NCBI GenBank assembly: GCA_029953675.1 | Contig: JAMWBK010000002.1 | Coordinates: forward strand, 1 to 64,000 | Origin: Rhodosorus marinus | Taxonomy: Eukaryota; Rhodophyta; Stylonematophyceae; Stylonematales; Stylonemataceae | Direction of reading: 5' to 3' | DNA length: 64,000 nucleotides | Shown: in pieces, positions 52,030 through 63,000 of the stretch | How the letters are laid out: each line of letters opens with the position of its first letter | How positions within the stretch are numbered: the stretch's first letter is position 1 | Made by a program: the position numbers and the translations under genes | Notes under the pieces: model-generated | Told to the model about the DNA's origin: nothing | Database searches by the model: none | What the model saw: only the letters and a program-made list of their open reading frames with translations

Positions 52030-52325
52030 AAGTAGGCGGCGTCAATGTCCATGCGATCGTGGACAACGGAGCGCAGGTGAACCTCATGACGACCGCGGCA
52101 GCCGCGAAGATGAAAATTACGGTGCCTAAGGAGACCGAATCGCTGGGTGCAGCGTTCGGACAGGCATTCCGAGTAGGTATAGTCAGGAGGATTACGGTGG
52201 AGTGTACACCCAAGTGGCGCAGTCAGGAAACGTTCCGAGTCGCGGAACGGGGAGTGCCCGAAGTCATCCTGGGATTACCCTGGTTAAAACGCAACCGGGT
52301 AATAATTCATCCGACGGGTTGGTGA
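52030..52325 (+). pseudogene. Gypsy retropepsin remnant
   Basis: HAIVDNGAQVNLMTTAAAAKM corresponds to the aspartic protease active site, with DNGA instead of the usual DSGA or DTGA. VILGLPWLKRN is the second conserved block. A stop at 52325 ends the frame. A short pol-like segment (TEVLLVGRKEVTVNGDENI) follows in another frame. Confidence 0.75.
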
Positions 52326-52691
52326 CGGCGGTCAACGATCTAGGGCAGGACGAATCACTACGGTGCCTCAAACTTCAGCCTACGCCGAGTAATATCACGG
52401 AGGTGCTCCTGGTCGGACGAAAGGAAGTAACAGTCAACGGTGATGAGAACATCGGTGTTCTCCAAATCCGCGAAATGGAAAATCCTGGAACGACGAAGGA
52501 AGTGAGCGCAGCCGACTACCAAAACTAGCAGTGTGTCTAGATGAGAGAAAGTAGAGGCCTAGTCTGAGGGTGTAAATAGGCTAGGACGGAGCAGAATATG
52601 ATAGGGCTTAGTGAAGGGCAGCCAGGGGGAAAAATTCTTTGGAATTATCAAGCAACTCTTCGTTAGGGGGTTACTTAGGCGAAAAGATCCA

Positions 52692-53958
52692 CTACTTCTA
52701 TTGGACTTGCTCCGTGTATTGTTGAATCTACTGAATATTTGCATCACTGAATCCAGCTTTTCTCACAGGCGCGGGGTCTTCCATACAGTTTCCGCAAAGA
52801 ATTTTTTCCTTCTCCCATGATTTTGGTAGTTCTCGGAAGTTCTCCACCTTTCTCGACTTCATCAGTGCTGACTATAATGGAGTGCTTCCATAGATTTCAA
52901 AACCTAAACACTCTCTCAACCACTGCCGACTGACTCGCACGCTCTGAAAACCACAGCTCTGTTATTTCTCTAAATTTCTTCGTGCAACATTTTCCCTCCC
53001 TAGTTCTTAGTTCTCTCTCACTGGTTCCAGCAAATCATTGTGGAAAGCTTTGGTCACGTAAGTAAGTCGGGTTTGGAGTGGTAGCGGAGTAGCGCTTCAG
53101 GCTATGCTAGTGAAGCCCAGTAAAGTCCAGTAAACCAACTGCACCCCTCGTTTCCCTCTTGCAGCATAAAACATTTCACGCCTTGCGTAGCGTTGCTACA
53201 TAGCACTTCAGGCAATTTTAGTAAAGTCCCATTTCGTAGACCTCAGCTCTTTGTTTATTTTTCTACTATTTCCTACGCGACTACCCTTTCTCGTATCCCA
53301 AAACCAGGATTATTTCGACGCCAGATTGTCCTTTCGATAAAGTCGTCACAGCCATGTTCCCGCTCCGCAAACACGATGGCTCAGAACCAATGAAAATCGA
53401 GGTTTCTAAAAATAGAATTGACATAAGTTCGTCGAACAAAATGCGTCCCAACTGAATGCTAAGGAATTAGTTGATGACTGAACAGCGAACCTAGAGGAGA
53501 AAGAACTTTCAGTCCTTCAGCATCCGCTTAAACCATTGATTCATAGTTTGAGTTTGAGAGAAAAGGGTCTGAAGAAAAGCAAAGACTACGTGGGGTTACC
53601 ATGTCGTGCCTCGAACATCAACGCCAGGTTCATACAAACCACATTAAGGAAACCCCCTTCGACGGATTGACCGCGCATCGTAGCGAAAACATTCCATCGG
53701 TGGTGTCGAGGAGAAAATCGATTTTCTTCCCCAAGCTGAAAGATGCTTTTGTCGTGAACTTTGATCAGTTTCCGCGGACGCGGGAGCTCTAGCTTCCTTA
53801 AAAGCGGTTTTGTTTGTGGAGAGTTAGACACGGTGTATGTGTATAAGAAGAGTCGCTGGGTGGATACGGGGTGTTGGGATTGATTGAGCGAGCCGTGAGT
53901 GCTGTGAATAGAAGAGATCTTTGTAAGGTATAGTATTGCTATAGACGGGATTATTAAG
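52692..53958. other. Intergenic region with small B2 3' fragments
   Basis: Two diverged plus-strand B2 3'-end pieces are visible. One is at about 53034-53130 (CATTGTGGAAAGCTTTGGTCACG, then a deletion, then GCGCTTCAGGCTATGCTAGTGAAG). The other is at about 53178-53228 (CGCCTTGCGTAGCG ... TTTTAGTAAAGTCC). The rest, including sequence just upstream of secreted gene 2, shows no recognised feature. CTGTGAATAGAAGAG and a purine-rich leader precede the start codon. Confidence 0.55.
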
Positions 53959-53967
53959 TTGGAGAAG

Positions 53968-56900
53968 ATGTTACGTTTGAAGATGTTGCAGGCTGCTGTC
54001 TGCTGTGCGACGGTGTTGTGGGTTTCGATGCACCCTGGGGTCGTGGGGGGGGTTGTGACAAACCCGTCTTCAACTGATGCCTGCGACGGTTGGGGACTGT
54101 CTAGTGAGATCTGCGCTATGGCAGTAGACATTAAGTATTCGGTGGTCACTACGGATTCGCAGAGCACTGTGAAAATCTATGCACCGTACTTCTACATCCT
54201 CGACTTCACAAAGAATGACACTGATACCACAATGTTTATGGGAACTAACACGACGGTGCATATCTACGGATTCTACGTTCTGATAAAGGGAAAGGCTGGA
54301 GTGAGCGCGAACATTCGAGGTTCCAATCTAATCATTTTGGCCTCAATCATCGACGTCCAGACGGACGGATCGTTCTCTCTGGATATGAGAGGGCCTCCAC
54401 GTGAAGTCGACCCTCCCTTGGTTCCACATAAAATCCCACCTCCCCCGCCTAGAGAACGTTTCCTGGGACAACAGGGAATTAATGGTACACAAGGGGCTCC
54501 CGGATTGCCTGGAACGGAGGGCTGGCCCGGTGGGACAGTTGTCTTCGTATCAAAGCAACTCAACCTGACCTCGTTGCACCAGGGGGGGCACAAAATGCTG
54601 TTCCTCGACGACGGAAGCCCTGGGACACCGGGTGGAAAAGGGGGTCCAGGACAGCAAGGAGGACAGGGATCTGACGGAATCAGCTGCAGTTTCCACAGGA
54701 CTGCTAGTGGTTCATCGAACGACAGGAATTGCTGCTACGAATGTGACCCTATGGACATTCATCCTTTTAACGGCTATAAAAGATGTCGAAGCTACCAGGC
54801 CGGTAAGGCGGGATCTGGAGGCCCAGGAGGTCCTGGTGGACCAGGTGGCGATGGTGGACCTCCTGGATGGCTATCTGTGTATGCAAATTCAGCGGGTGAA
54901 GCGGGAGGCAAGCCGATAAGCAACGAGGAAGCGTTGAAAATACTCGAATCGTCGTCGAACTATGGACAAGGGGGTTCAGGAGGACTTGGCGGTGACGGTG
55001 GAGGTGGTGGTGTAAATAAACCGGACGCGCTCTGCACGACGTATAAGAAAGACAATTTTTTTTGGGTTGAATATAAAGGCGACAAGGCCGTCAAGCCCGT
55101 TGGTGTGCAAGGCTCCCAAGGTTCTCAAGGGGCCAAGGGAAAAGATAGCGGCTGGACCAGACCGACGTTCATACGAGCGACGACAAACGCTACAGGGCAC
55201 CCATCAGATCTGAACAAATTCGAAAACCCGCAGCAATGGGCCGACTTCGACCCTGAGCCAGCGGAGTACCTTCAATTCGGACTCGAACTTTCGGAGAACA
55301 TGCTCAATTCGCTGGCCTTCATGGACGACGATGAGGCGGCTCAGAACGCGTACAGCATAATCCTTCAATCTGTGAGCGATATAATGTACAATGCCCAGCT
55401 GTGGGCCAATCGGGCCAATCCGGAGGATAAGAAGGTGTTCTCCTCCTACGTGAACAAGGCCAGAACATTGATCAAGAGCATCAACAGGGTGAGCACACCT
55501 AGCGGATCATCTCTCGGCGAAGTGTCAGTGAAGAGCTTCGAGTCACAGCTCGATGATTTGGACAGCTTTCGAGTACTCGCCCAGGAGGTGGAAGGTTACT
55601 ATGATGAATACGCGAAGAATGTAAACGATACCAAGACGTCTGAAAAGATTCTCGCAGAATCCACTAAGAGCTCTCTGGTAGGAGTTCAGGCTCAGACGAG
55701 ACTGCAGAATGAGCTCCTCACAGCGCTACAACAGATGAATAAGACGTTGGATGAGGTTGCTCTGAATATTCATCTGGTCCAGATGAAGCTCGGAGATAGT
55801 GAGTTCGAGTTGGATGCGTGCTGGGAGAAAGCTCAAGCGATCCTCAAGTTCAAGACCATGATGGAGTTCGTCTCTTTCTTCACTAGCGTGGCTGACTTTG
55901 GATTTGGAGCGACCAAGCTGCTCGGGAAGGCCTCCGATGTGCTGTCCAAAGATGAAGGCTGGTTCAAAGGAATCGAGGCTGCATCGGGGTACAAGTTCGC
56001 CTATATTCCGGGAATGATCAACAACCTTGAAAAGCTTATACCTGGAACAGGACAAAGCGCAAACTGGGCACCGTACGAGTCGAGCATGAAGCTCATCAGT
56101 GGAGATCAGAGTTCTCTGGACGGTTACACCGGGGATCTACAGAACGTGCTGGCGGGAATATACCGCGCAAAAGACTATGATGATGCTCAGGGAGTTTACG
56201 AAAAGATGAAGAAGGCGCAGGATGACTACAAGAATGCAAAAATCAACATGGCCAAGTCTGAGATTACCAACAAGGTTAACGGCATGAAATCTGCGTGCCC
56301 CGGGCAGGCGCAAAACTTTTTCCGCAACTTCGACACGCTCCAGATGTGGGTCAACCAACGTAACGACCTGCTTGCTGTATACACGGCAATTAAGGTATAC
56401 TTTGACCGAGTCACCGCGAAGAAGCTTTACTTGAGGAATGTTGCGCAGAGGCTTCTGACCCAGCTTCAACAGAACATCGTCAACCCTGCATCGATCGCCG
56501 TGGCTACCGTGCACCAAGAAACATACAACATGATGGTTGACGAGTTCTCGAAGAAGCTCGGTCTCGTCCTCAACGCACGGAGCTACCTCATGATGGGAGC
56601 GGATAAAGATACGTTGCCCAAGTTGGCCTTTGCAAACTGCCGGTGGGAGACATCGATTCTCAAGAACTCGGGTAACATGTTCTTCAAGTGCTCAGCGGAC
56701 GCTATTTTGCAGCTGAAGAATTCACTGTCTCATTGGCACACGAGCGTTTACACTGAAAAGCAATTGGCGCACTGGTTGTCATACTGGGGCCCAATAGAGT
56801 TGAACGAGAAGACCGTGGGTGCTGGTCGATGGCAGGATTTCAAGACGACTGGCATCATCAACTTCTGTATGGATCCCACTGAACCGATCTTTAACCGGGG

Positions 56901-57804
56901 ACCAGGCGATAATAGCGAACAGTTCTTCCCGCTGATCAGCATAGACAGTATTTACGTCGTTCTAGATGGGGCACCAGAGAACTCAGGCAAACGAGTTGAT
57001 ATTATACATCAGGCCACTTCTGGGATAGTTCGAGCGATGGAGAACCCAGACTACAAGACCGGAAAGGACTCAATGCACCCCTACAGCACGAAGAAGTTTA
57101 CGCACGCGGACCGCAACCTACGGTTCATCTACAAAGGCGCAGCTCCTCCAGATGAGCACGAGAAGGTCAAGAGCTGGATGCATTCTACGAACATCGCGCT
57201 GAAGGCAGATCTCGGCAGCGCAAATACGTACCTGAGGGTAAGTCCCTTCAGCAACTACAGGGTTGCGGCAGATATAAGCCTACTCGAGCAGGTGGACAAC
57301 GTTCGAGTGTACTTCACGGGATACTACGTACCAGCCGCGGACTTTCACATAGCGCCGATCTCTAGTCTCCCCGATCCCGTCTTTTGCTCCTCGACCATTG
57401 GAAAGTCAACATCTACCACTCATCCATCAAGCAAAAACTTGTCCGTTGAGGAAGCAAAGGGATTGAAGTGTTCGTCATACTCCGTATCAGCGGAGCGCCT
57501 GGACGATTACGTCAAGAAGGATGGGACCCGGACCAAGGCATGCAAAATTAGCATCAAGTACCCTACCGAAAACCAACCGAAGCTTCCAGAGAAGATCCGA
57601 GTCGAGTGGGAGTGGGCTGAATATCACGACGACATCGATGGCGAGCATAGCAACGGAATTACGATGGCCATCAACGCCTCCAAAGCCATATTGAGTATCA
57701 AGCATACATACGGTAAACCGCCGCCCACGGAAACGGTTTTGCTGACGAAAACGTGTCCCTCCAAACTTCGAGTAGCTAGCACCTACCCTGACGACTGCCA
57801 ATAA
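53968..57804 (+). CDS. Large secreted glycine-rich protein, paralogue 2 (unknown function)
   Basis: One intronless frame of 1,278 codons. I start at the ATG at 53968 (MLRLKMLQAAVCCATVLW); the frame also extends 3 codons upstream without ATG. The signal peptide is followed by ACDGWGLSSEICAMAVD, as in paralogue 1, and by the shared YFYILDF and FYVLIKGKAG motifs. Residues of about 165-375 form collagen-like Gly-X-Y stretches (GAPGLPGTEGWPGG, GGPGGPGGPGGDGG) around a six-Cys insert. Residues of about 435-890 are helical with a hydrophobic patch (MMEFVSFFTSVADFGFG). The C-terminal part has FFPLISIDSIYVVLDG, SPFSNYRVAADI and VRVYFTGYYV. It lacks the Pro/Thr-rich linker of paralogue 1. Secretion is likely; no enzyme motif is seen. 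Its integrity within retroelement debris implies selection. Confidence 0.9.
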   Translation: MLRLKMLQAAVCCATVLWVSMHPGVVGGVVTNPSSTDACDGWGLSSEICAMAVDIKYSVVTTDSQSTVKIYAPYFYILDFTKNDTDTTMFMGTNTTVHIYGFYVLIKGKAGVSANIRGSNLIILASIIDVQTDGSFSLDMRGPPREVDPPLVPHKIPPPPPRERFLGQQGINGTQGAPGLPGTEGWPGGTVVFVSKQLNLTSLHQGGHKMLFLDDGSPGTPGGKGGPGQQGGQGSDGISCSFHRTASGSSNDRNCCYECDPMDIHPFNGYKRCRSYQAGKAGSGGPGGPGGPGGDGGPPGWLSVYANSAGEAGGKPISNEEALKILESSSNYGQGGSGGLGGDGGGGGVNKPDALCTTYKKDNFFWVEYKGDKAVKPVGVQGSQGSQGAKGKDSGWTRPTFIRATTNATGHPSDLNKFENPQQWADFDPEPAEYLQFGLELSENMLNSLAFMDDDEAAQNAYSIILQSVSDIMYNAQLWANRANPEDKKVFSSYVNKARTLIKSINRVSTPSGSSLGEVSVKSFESQLDDLDSFRVLAQEVEGYYDEYAKNVNDTKTSEKILAESTKSSLVGVQAQTRLQNELLTALQQMNKTLDEVALNIHLVQMKLGDSEFELDACWEKAQAILKFKTMMEFVSFFTSVADFGFGATKLLGKASDVLSKDEGWFKGIEAASGYKFAYIPGMINNLEKLIPGTGQSANWAPYESSMKLISGDQSSLDGYTGDLQNVLAGIYRAKDYDDAQGVYEKMKKAQDDYKNAKINMAKSEITNKVNGMKSACPGQAQNFFRNFDTLQMWVNQRNDLLAVYTAIKVYFDRVTAKKLYLRNVAQRLLTQLQQNIVNPASIAVATVHQETYNMMVDEFSKKLGLVLNARSYLMMGADKDTLPKLAFANCRWETSILKNSGNMFFKCSADAILQLKNSLSHWHTSVYTEKQLAHWLSYWGPIELNEKTVGAGRWQDFKTTGIINFCMDPTEPIFNRGPGDNSEQFFPLISIDSIYVVLDGAPENSGKRVDIIHQATSGIVRAMENPDYKTGKDSMHPYSTKKFTHADRNLRFIYKGAAPPDEHEKVKSWMHSTNIALKADLGSANTYLRVSPFSNYRVAADISLLEQVDNVRVYFTGYYVPAADFHIAPISSLPDPVFCSSTIGKSTSTTHPSSKNLSVEEAKGLKCSSYSVSAERLDDYVKKDGTRTKACKISIKYPTENQPKLPEKIRVEWEWAEYHDDIDGEHSNGITMAINASKAILSIKHTYGKPPPTETVLLTKTCPSKLRVASTYPDDCQ

Positions 57805-57914
57805 ACATGGTGCTGTTCAAAGCTGTCCCTAAATACCGACCCATCACCAAATATGAATCATCAACCCGCTATCTTTGGTAGCAACTCAACGCCTACCTCG
57901 CCCTTCCGTGCTCT

Positions 57915-58090
57915 GTGGCTTCACCTGCATGGGACGCAAATCCACCGTTCTTAGCCTTCAACCGGGACAAAAGCGCGCTGAACTTTTTGAATGAATGTTT
58001 TCTTATTCGAAGACTGAGTAGAAGGCCTTCGGTTTTGGCCCACACTCGCCATCGCCGCCTGGGCTTGCACGTTTTTTACCCTCCTACAGT
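57915..58090 (+). pseudogene. B2-related C-terminal fragment
   Basis: SALNFLNECF...RRLS and TRHRRLGLHVF resemble the B2 end (SGLEWLRKCF...RRLSVS, ARHRRLGLHAC) with internal loss. It lies on the opposite strand to the larger B2 copies and is diverged. Confidence 0.6.
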
Positions 58091-58093
58091 CCC

Positions 58094-58172
58094 TGTGACG
58101 TCCTGACATGACATCTGGCTCAACGTATCGGTGAGCTAAAAATAACCATCGTGCATACACATTATAGTACGG
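58094..58172 (+). repeat. Truncated second-type LTR
   Basis: TGTGACGTCCTGACATGACA and the following 60 bp match the start of the solo LTR at 39640. The copy is cut after about 80 bp. Confidence 0.8.
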
Positions 58173-58211
58173 CCTAGATGGCCGACTGTTGGCTTACGTT
58201 AGTCTGGGGTT

Positions 58212-58381
58212 TGAGACACCATCAAGACATCACCGGTCTTGAGGTAAAAGTGGTTGAGCAGCAGGTTCGACTGCCCTGCCGATGGGGAGGACTTGGGTTT
58301 GCTCTGCGGACGCGGCTCCAACCGGTAGCATTTCACGCTGGGTGGAAACAGAGTCTTGAGGAGAATATTACACAGTCTTGT
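58212..58381 (+). mobile_element. Family C-like internal fragment between T1 tags
   Basis: A fragment without 5' or 3' element ends. It encodes LRHHQDITGLEVKVVEQQVR, LPCRWGGLGFALRTRLQPVAF and GWKQSLEENITQS, matching family C at 18425-18595. T1 is immediately before (58194-58211) and after (58382-58398). Confidence 0.85.
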
Positions 58382-58497
58382 GGTTACGTTAGTCTCGGCT
58401 AAGAGATTTGCCACAATTAGTCTGGGGTTGGACTTTGGAGTTTATCGTGGTGATAAAGTTACGCTTTCATTCTTTCTACGAACGCTTATCGAGTGAT

Positions 58498-60018
58498 ATG
58501 ACTACTCTCGAGCCCGTGCCTCCGGATGGGGGGGGCTTTTGCACAGACGCAACGATGGAAGACCTCCCGGCCGTTAGCCTGAGGGCAGACGGACCCGAGC
58601 CTCTGCCAGTACCTGTTTCTGAGCCTACAACTGCATCTGCACTTGACAACGACGTACCTACTCCCTTGGCAATTGACCTGAGCTGCGGAGCGCTGAAGCT
58701 GCATCTCGACGCGCCCAAGCATAAGACCCCGCTCTACAATGGGCTTATGCTGCGGTTTATGGGTCTCTTAGCCCAGGCACACGCCAATGGCACCGAGGCT
58801 CAACTCCTTCACAATCTGACTACGACGCCACAACAAGCTGCACCGAGGGCACAACGCCCCCTCCCTGTCTACGAACCAGCAAACTACGCCACTGCAGCAG
58901 CCCGCCCGCGATCTCCCGAGACACGTGATCTCGATTCCAATGCATTCCCAGATCTCGCAACGGCCAATGAGCAAGCACGGACAAGGACTCGAGCTCAACC
59001 TCAACCAATGAGCTGGACGACACGTGTCCGCGCCAACCAGATCCCAGCAGCTGCCAATCGCTCGTTTTTCGCGAGCATTCATGGGCTGCAGTACCAGAGC
59101 CAGAAGGACGTTGATGCATTTGTGCTACTCAATGCTCGACCTCGGGACTCCACCAGAAGCAAGGCCCATCATGCTTGGGATATCGAGCGCCTAGCCGGCC
59201 TTCAGAAAAATTCGCTGCTCCAGCTGGACTACTTTGATCATCATGTACACGTCATCGCTCATCATACCGCCTTCCAACTACTCCGCGACGCTACCAACGC
59301 AGGGGCCTTCGAACCCACCAGAGGAGCACACCTGCCTCCTGATCAACGTATCCAAGCTGTCAAGCTCTCTCCAACGTCACACGAATACCTGAGCATGAGG
59401 GAAAAGCTCCGTCACCAACCGGCAGACTATCCCCGCGCTGCACTGATCCACAACCTGCTCCGCTACCGACGGATCCAGCGGATTGTTACAAATCGCAGGA
59501 GTCTCCCACCCAACAACCGAGAGGCACTCCTGGGCCACGTCAGGGCCGAGCTCGATCGCACCCTGGCCAGCCTCCACGCTCAAGCTCAACGAGCACCCGA
59601 CAGTTGCCTGCGCGTGCCATTCTCCGACCCTGAGCTTCCAGAGCACTCGACAACAACCGAGCGCAGAGAGCCACGCTCTCTGGACCGAACCCGGGTAGCT
59701 GACCCTCAACCGGCGGCACTGGAGAGGGAGAGTGCGGAACCCCTCGCAGCGACTACGCATAGCGCTGATTCTGCCCAAGTCCCAGCCGCTCGGGAGGACA
59801 ACACGCATGAGACGCCTGCCGCGACAGCCCGTGATCCACTAGACTCGGAGCCTGACCCCTCCACCACTAGCGATCAACCAGTGACCCCTGCAGAGCCGAT
59901 GCAAGGACTTTCGACGGCCCAAGACAAGAGACAAGTGGCTCCACCCACTAAGCGCCCTAAGCCTGCCAACGCCGTCGACGACCTCACGCCCGACTCCCTC
60001 TCGTCGACTCAATCATGA
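58498..60018 (+). CDS. Family D ORF1 protein
   Basis: 506 codons from the first plausible ATG (MTTLEPVPPDGGGF; the frame is open further upstream without a better start). The middle (LLQLDYFDHHVHVIAHHTAF, then GAFEPTRGAHLPPDQRIQAV and LLRYRRIQRIVTN) aligns by eye with family A ORF1, so ORF1 is a conserved A-clade component. The C-terminus is Pro/Glu/Ser/Thr-rich. No CCHC or RRM is seen. Presumably it works with ORF2 in the RNP; this is inference. Its TGA overlaps the ORF2 start as ATGA (60015-60018). Confidence 0.85.
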   Translation: MTTLEPVPPDGGGFCTDATMEDLPAVSLRADGPEPLPVPVSEPTTASALDNDVPTPLAIDLSCGALKLHLDAPKHKTPLYNGLMLRFMGLLAQAHANGTEAQLLHNLTTTPQQAAPRAQRPLPVYEPANYATAAARPRSPETRDLDSNAFPDLATANEQARTRTRAQPQPMSWTTRVRANQIPAAANRSFFASIHGLQYQSQKDVDAFVLLNARPRDSTRSKAHHAWDIERLAGLQKNSLLQLDYFDHHVHVIAHHTAFQLLRDATNAGAFEPTRGAHLPPDQRIQAVKLSPTSHEYLSMREKLRHQPADYPRAALIHNLLRYRRIQRIVTNRRSLPPNNREALLGHVRAELDRTLASLHAQAQRAPDSCLRVPFSDPELPEHSTTTERREPRSLDRTRVADPQPAALERESAEPLAATTHSADSAQVPAAREDNTHETPAATARDPLDSEPDPSTTSDQPVTPAEPMQGLSTAQDKRQVAPPTKRPKPANAVDDLTPDSLSSTQS

Positions 60019-63000
60019 GCAGCTCCTCAGACGAATATACTCCGAACCGCTCTCGCTCATCCCGCCGTGCTCGTGCTCGTCGCCAACGACCTCCCACTTC
60101 GACGCAGTCACTCTTCGAGACCGACTCGAACGCCTGGCTCTCGTCTCTGCACGACTTCACTCTCAACGTAACCGATAATGGCAACCGCTGGTGGCAGCTG
60201 ACTCAGGCTCCGACGCCTACTCGCCAATTCGTCCCCGATAACCTGAAAACACGCTGGAACCATCTCATGTCGAAAGCCCTGGAACTTGCCCTTGATACGT
60301 CAGCGCCGAACCTGTCACGCCTGTTCATCTTCGCTCTCCCTAGTCTCGCACTCGGCTACACACGCGACCTGGCCCCTTCTGCGCAGATGCTCGCCGTTAT
60401 GGACGGAAGGTTCTCCACGGTGTGGGAACACCTTACTGCTCACAGCAAAACCCTTGACACCAACTGTATCGTACCTCCGCCGCCTCAGACCCGCCACCGA
60501 CAGAAACGAGCCCTACAACTCGCCAAAGCTCAACGTATGTCCCAGTCTAGCCAACTCCTACTGGCCACCGATCTTGCCTCGAAGACTCCTGCCACCTGGC
60601 GCGTTCTGACTACGCTCTTCCCTGAGTACGAGGCCGCAACACTCTCCTCGGAGCTTGAAGACGCCCTACAGGCAAAGCTCAACGGACTGCAACGCAAGAT
60701 ATGGAACCCGACTTTGGCCTCTGACGAGAGCCTCCTGTCAACGCTGGAACACCTACCGTACGCCACAGCCCCCGGGCCGAGTGGACTCAAAGCCGAACAT
60801 CTGCGAAGTCTCACCATGACAACGCAACCGGTACTTGTACGCTTCCTTCGCAAGCTTGCCACCACTCCGGAGAGCTTCCCTGACGTGTTTCTCGAAGCCA
60901 TGCGCAGCAACCGACTCCTCGCGAAAGACAAGCGAACGTCTGCCGAAGCTAGACAAGGGTACCCTCTTCGCCTACGACCGCTAGGGATTCCTGAGGTACT
61001 GCGGAAGGCCGTCACCCAATGGACACTTCGCGCTGTCGCCACGCCCCTTCGCGACTTTCTGCTCCCGGAACAACTCGGCATCTCGGTCAGCGGCGGCTGC
61101 GAACACGCCATCCACCTCGCGGAAGCCCACCTCGCAGCGCGCCCAAATGACGTGCTCCTCAAACTTGATCTCGCAAACGCGTTCAACAGAATCGACCGAC
61201 GCCTCGCAAACCGTATCATCGAGCTAGCTTTCCCCGAATTGAAGTCGCTTATGACAATGAGCTACGGACCACGAGGCGAGAGCGCCCCACGCCAATTCGG
61301 ATGGCGAGACAGCGATGTCGATGACTGGCTCCAGCTCCGAGCCTGGACTGGAGTCCAACAAGGCGATCCGTTCTGACCTGCTTTACACGCGCTCGCCCTT
61401 TCCCCACTCCTACGAGCACTACGAGACCGGTTTCCGAGGATCACCCTTAGCGCAATCCACGACGACCTCACCTTACTTGGCCCTCTGAAGGACGTGAAAG
61501 AAGCGCTACACTGGAGCGAGCACCACCTCCCCGAAATAGGCGCACAACTTCAAAGGACGAAATGCGAGCTTTTTGGACTCCAACTGCCGACGACCAGACT
61601 CGTCAACAGGGAAATTCCCGACGTACATGTCACCCGGGACGGAATCCAACTTTATTCCATCCCTATTGGCACACGGACCTACGTCCAAGACGCGAACAGG
61701 AAGCTACAACGAGAACATGAAAAACTCGTCCAAGAGGTCATCCGTCTACCGACCACTGAGCTACCAATTAAACTGTGCCTATTCCGCTACTGCGCAGGAC
61801 CGCGTCTAGACTTTGCTCTACGCACGCTCGCCCTACAATACGGAGCCACTCTCGCACGCGAAGCCGATCGCATCTCGCTCCTGGAACTCGACAAACTGTG
61901 CGGCTCGCTCCTCGAAGGCCAGGGCCTCACAGGACCCGCAAAAGACGTGGTCGAAGCGCAGATCCAGCTCCCTTGCCGATGGGGTGGCGCAGGCCTAGCG
62001 ATGAGAACACGAATACAACCCCTCGCCTTCTTCAGCAGTTGGCGACAGACTCTGAAGCTCAATTGGACTGGATCTAGCCACCTAGGAGCGCTACTCGATG
62101 CCTGCACATCGACGAACCTGACCGAGCACCACCACATTCGACCCCTGCTCCACTCGACGGATCAACTTGGAGCACAACTAATCGAAGCGAGCCTCCACTC
62201 AAAACGCTGCCTGGCACGAGGAACACCGGCCCCCATACTCCGCCTAACAGAATGGCAATCGTTGGAGAGCCAAGAACAAGCAGAGAACCCGCACACACCA
62301 CCCGACAGGCCCTTGATCGGTTCAACCCAAAAACTCCTCTCCAACTGGAGTCACCGACGGGCATTCGAGGAAATGGTGGAGAACGCGGAGATCAGCGAGA
62401 CGGCACGTGCGCGAATACGCTCCTGCAAGGGATCAGGAGGCGGTACTTGGCTGCGAGACTTGCCAAGGAAACACGGACGCGGCCTAAGTAGCGGAGAACT
62501 GAACCTGAGCTTTCGACAACTGTTGGGATTGCCCCTGCCGAGCGTACGAATACTTAGTACGTGTACGATATGTTCCCAACCACACGACGCTGCAGGCATT
62601 CAACGCCTCACCACTGCACCAGCTCTACCGGGAGCTGGACAATTCGGCATAACATGGTCAGGGACGCCCTGGCGACAGTGCTGAGACAATGGCGACTAGA
62701 AGTGACAATAGAACCGACCGGACACTACCAAGGCAGTCGGCTTCGGCCTGACATTCTAGCCCGACACCCACGAACAGGCAAGCTCTACGTGATCGATGTG
62801 AAGGTGACCTCGCCTTTGCAAAGAACACACCTACACAAAGCGTCTTGGGAGACCGGGTATGCGGCACGGAAAGCGGAAAAGTTTAAAGAGTCCAAATACC
62901 GTGACAGTATCGGAGAACATAACGACGACATCTTCGTCCCCTTCTGCCTGGAAACATTTGGGCAGATGGGACAACAAGCGAATGAGTTCCTCAAGGAAGC

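Larger units (their letters stand above)
50817..52691 (+). mobile_element. Decayed Gypsy-type LTR element (gag-protease only)
   Basis: Direct repeats of about 179 bp at 50817-50995 and 52513-52691 (both ACTACCAAAA...GCAGTGTGTCTAGATGAG to GAAAAGATCCA) act as LTRs. Between them are gag and protease remnants. RT, RNase H and integrase are missing, so it is non-autonomous. Confidence 0.75.

Noticed and set aside
53959-53967. Upstream start (three codons earlier) for secreted gene 2
   Set aside because: The codon is TTG. The first ATG at 53968 gives a good signal peptide and is preferred in a eukaryote.
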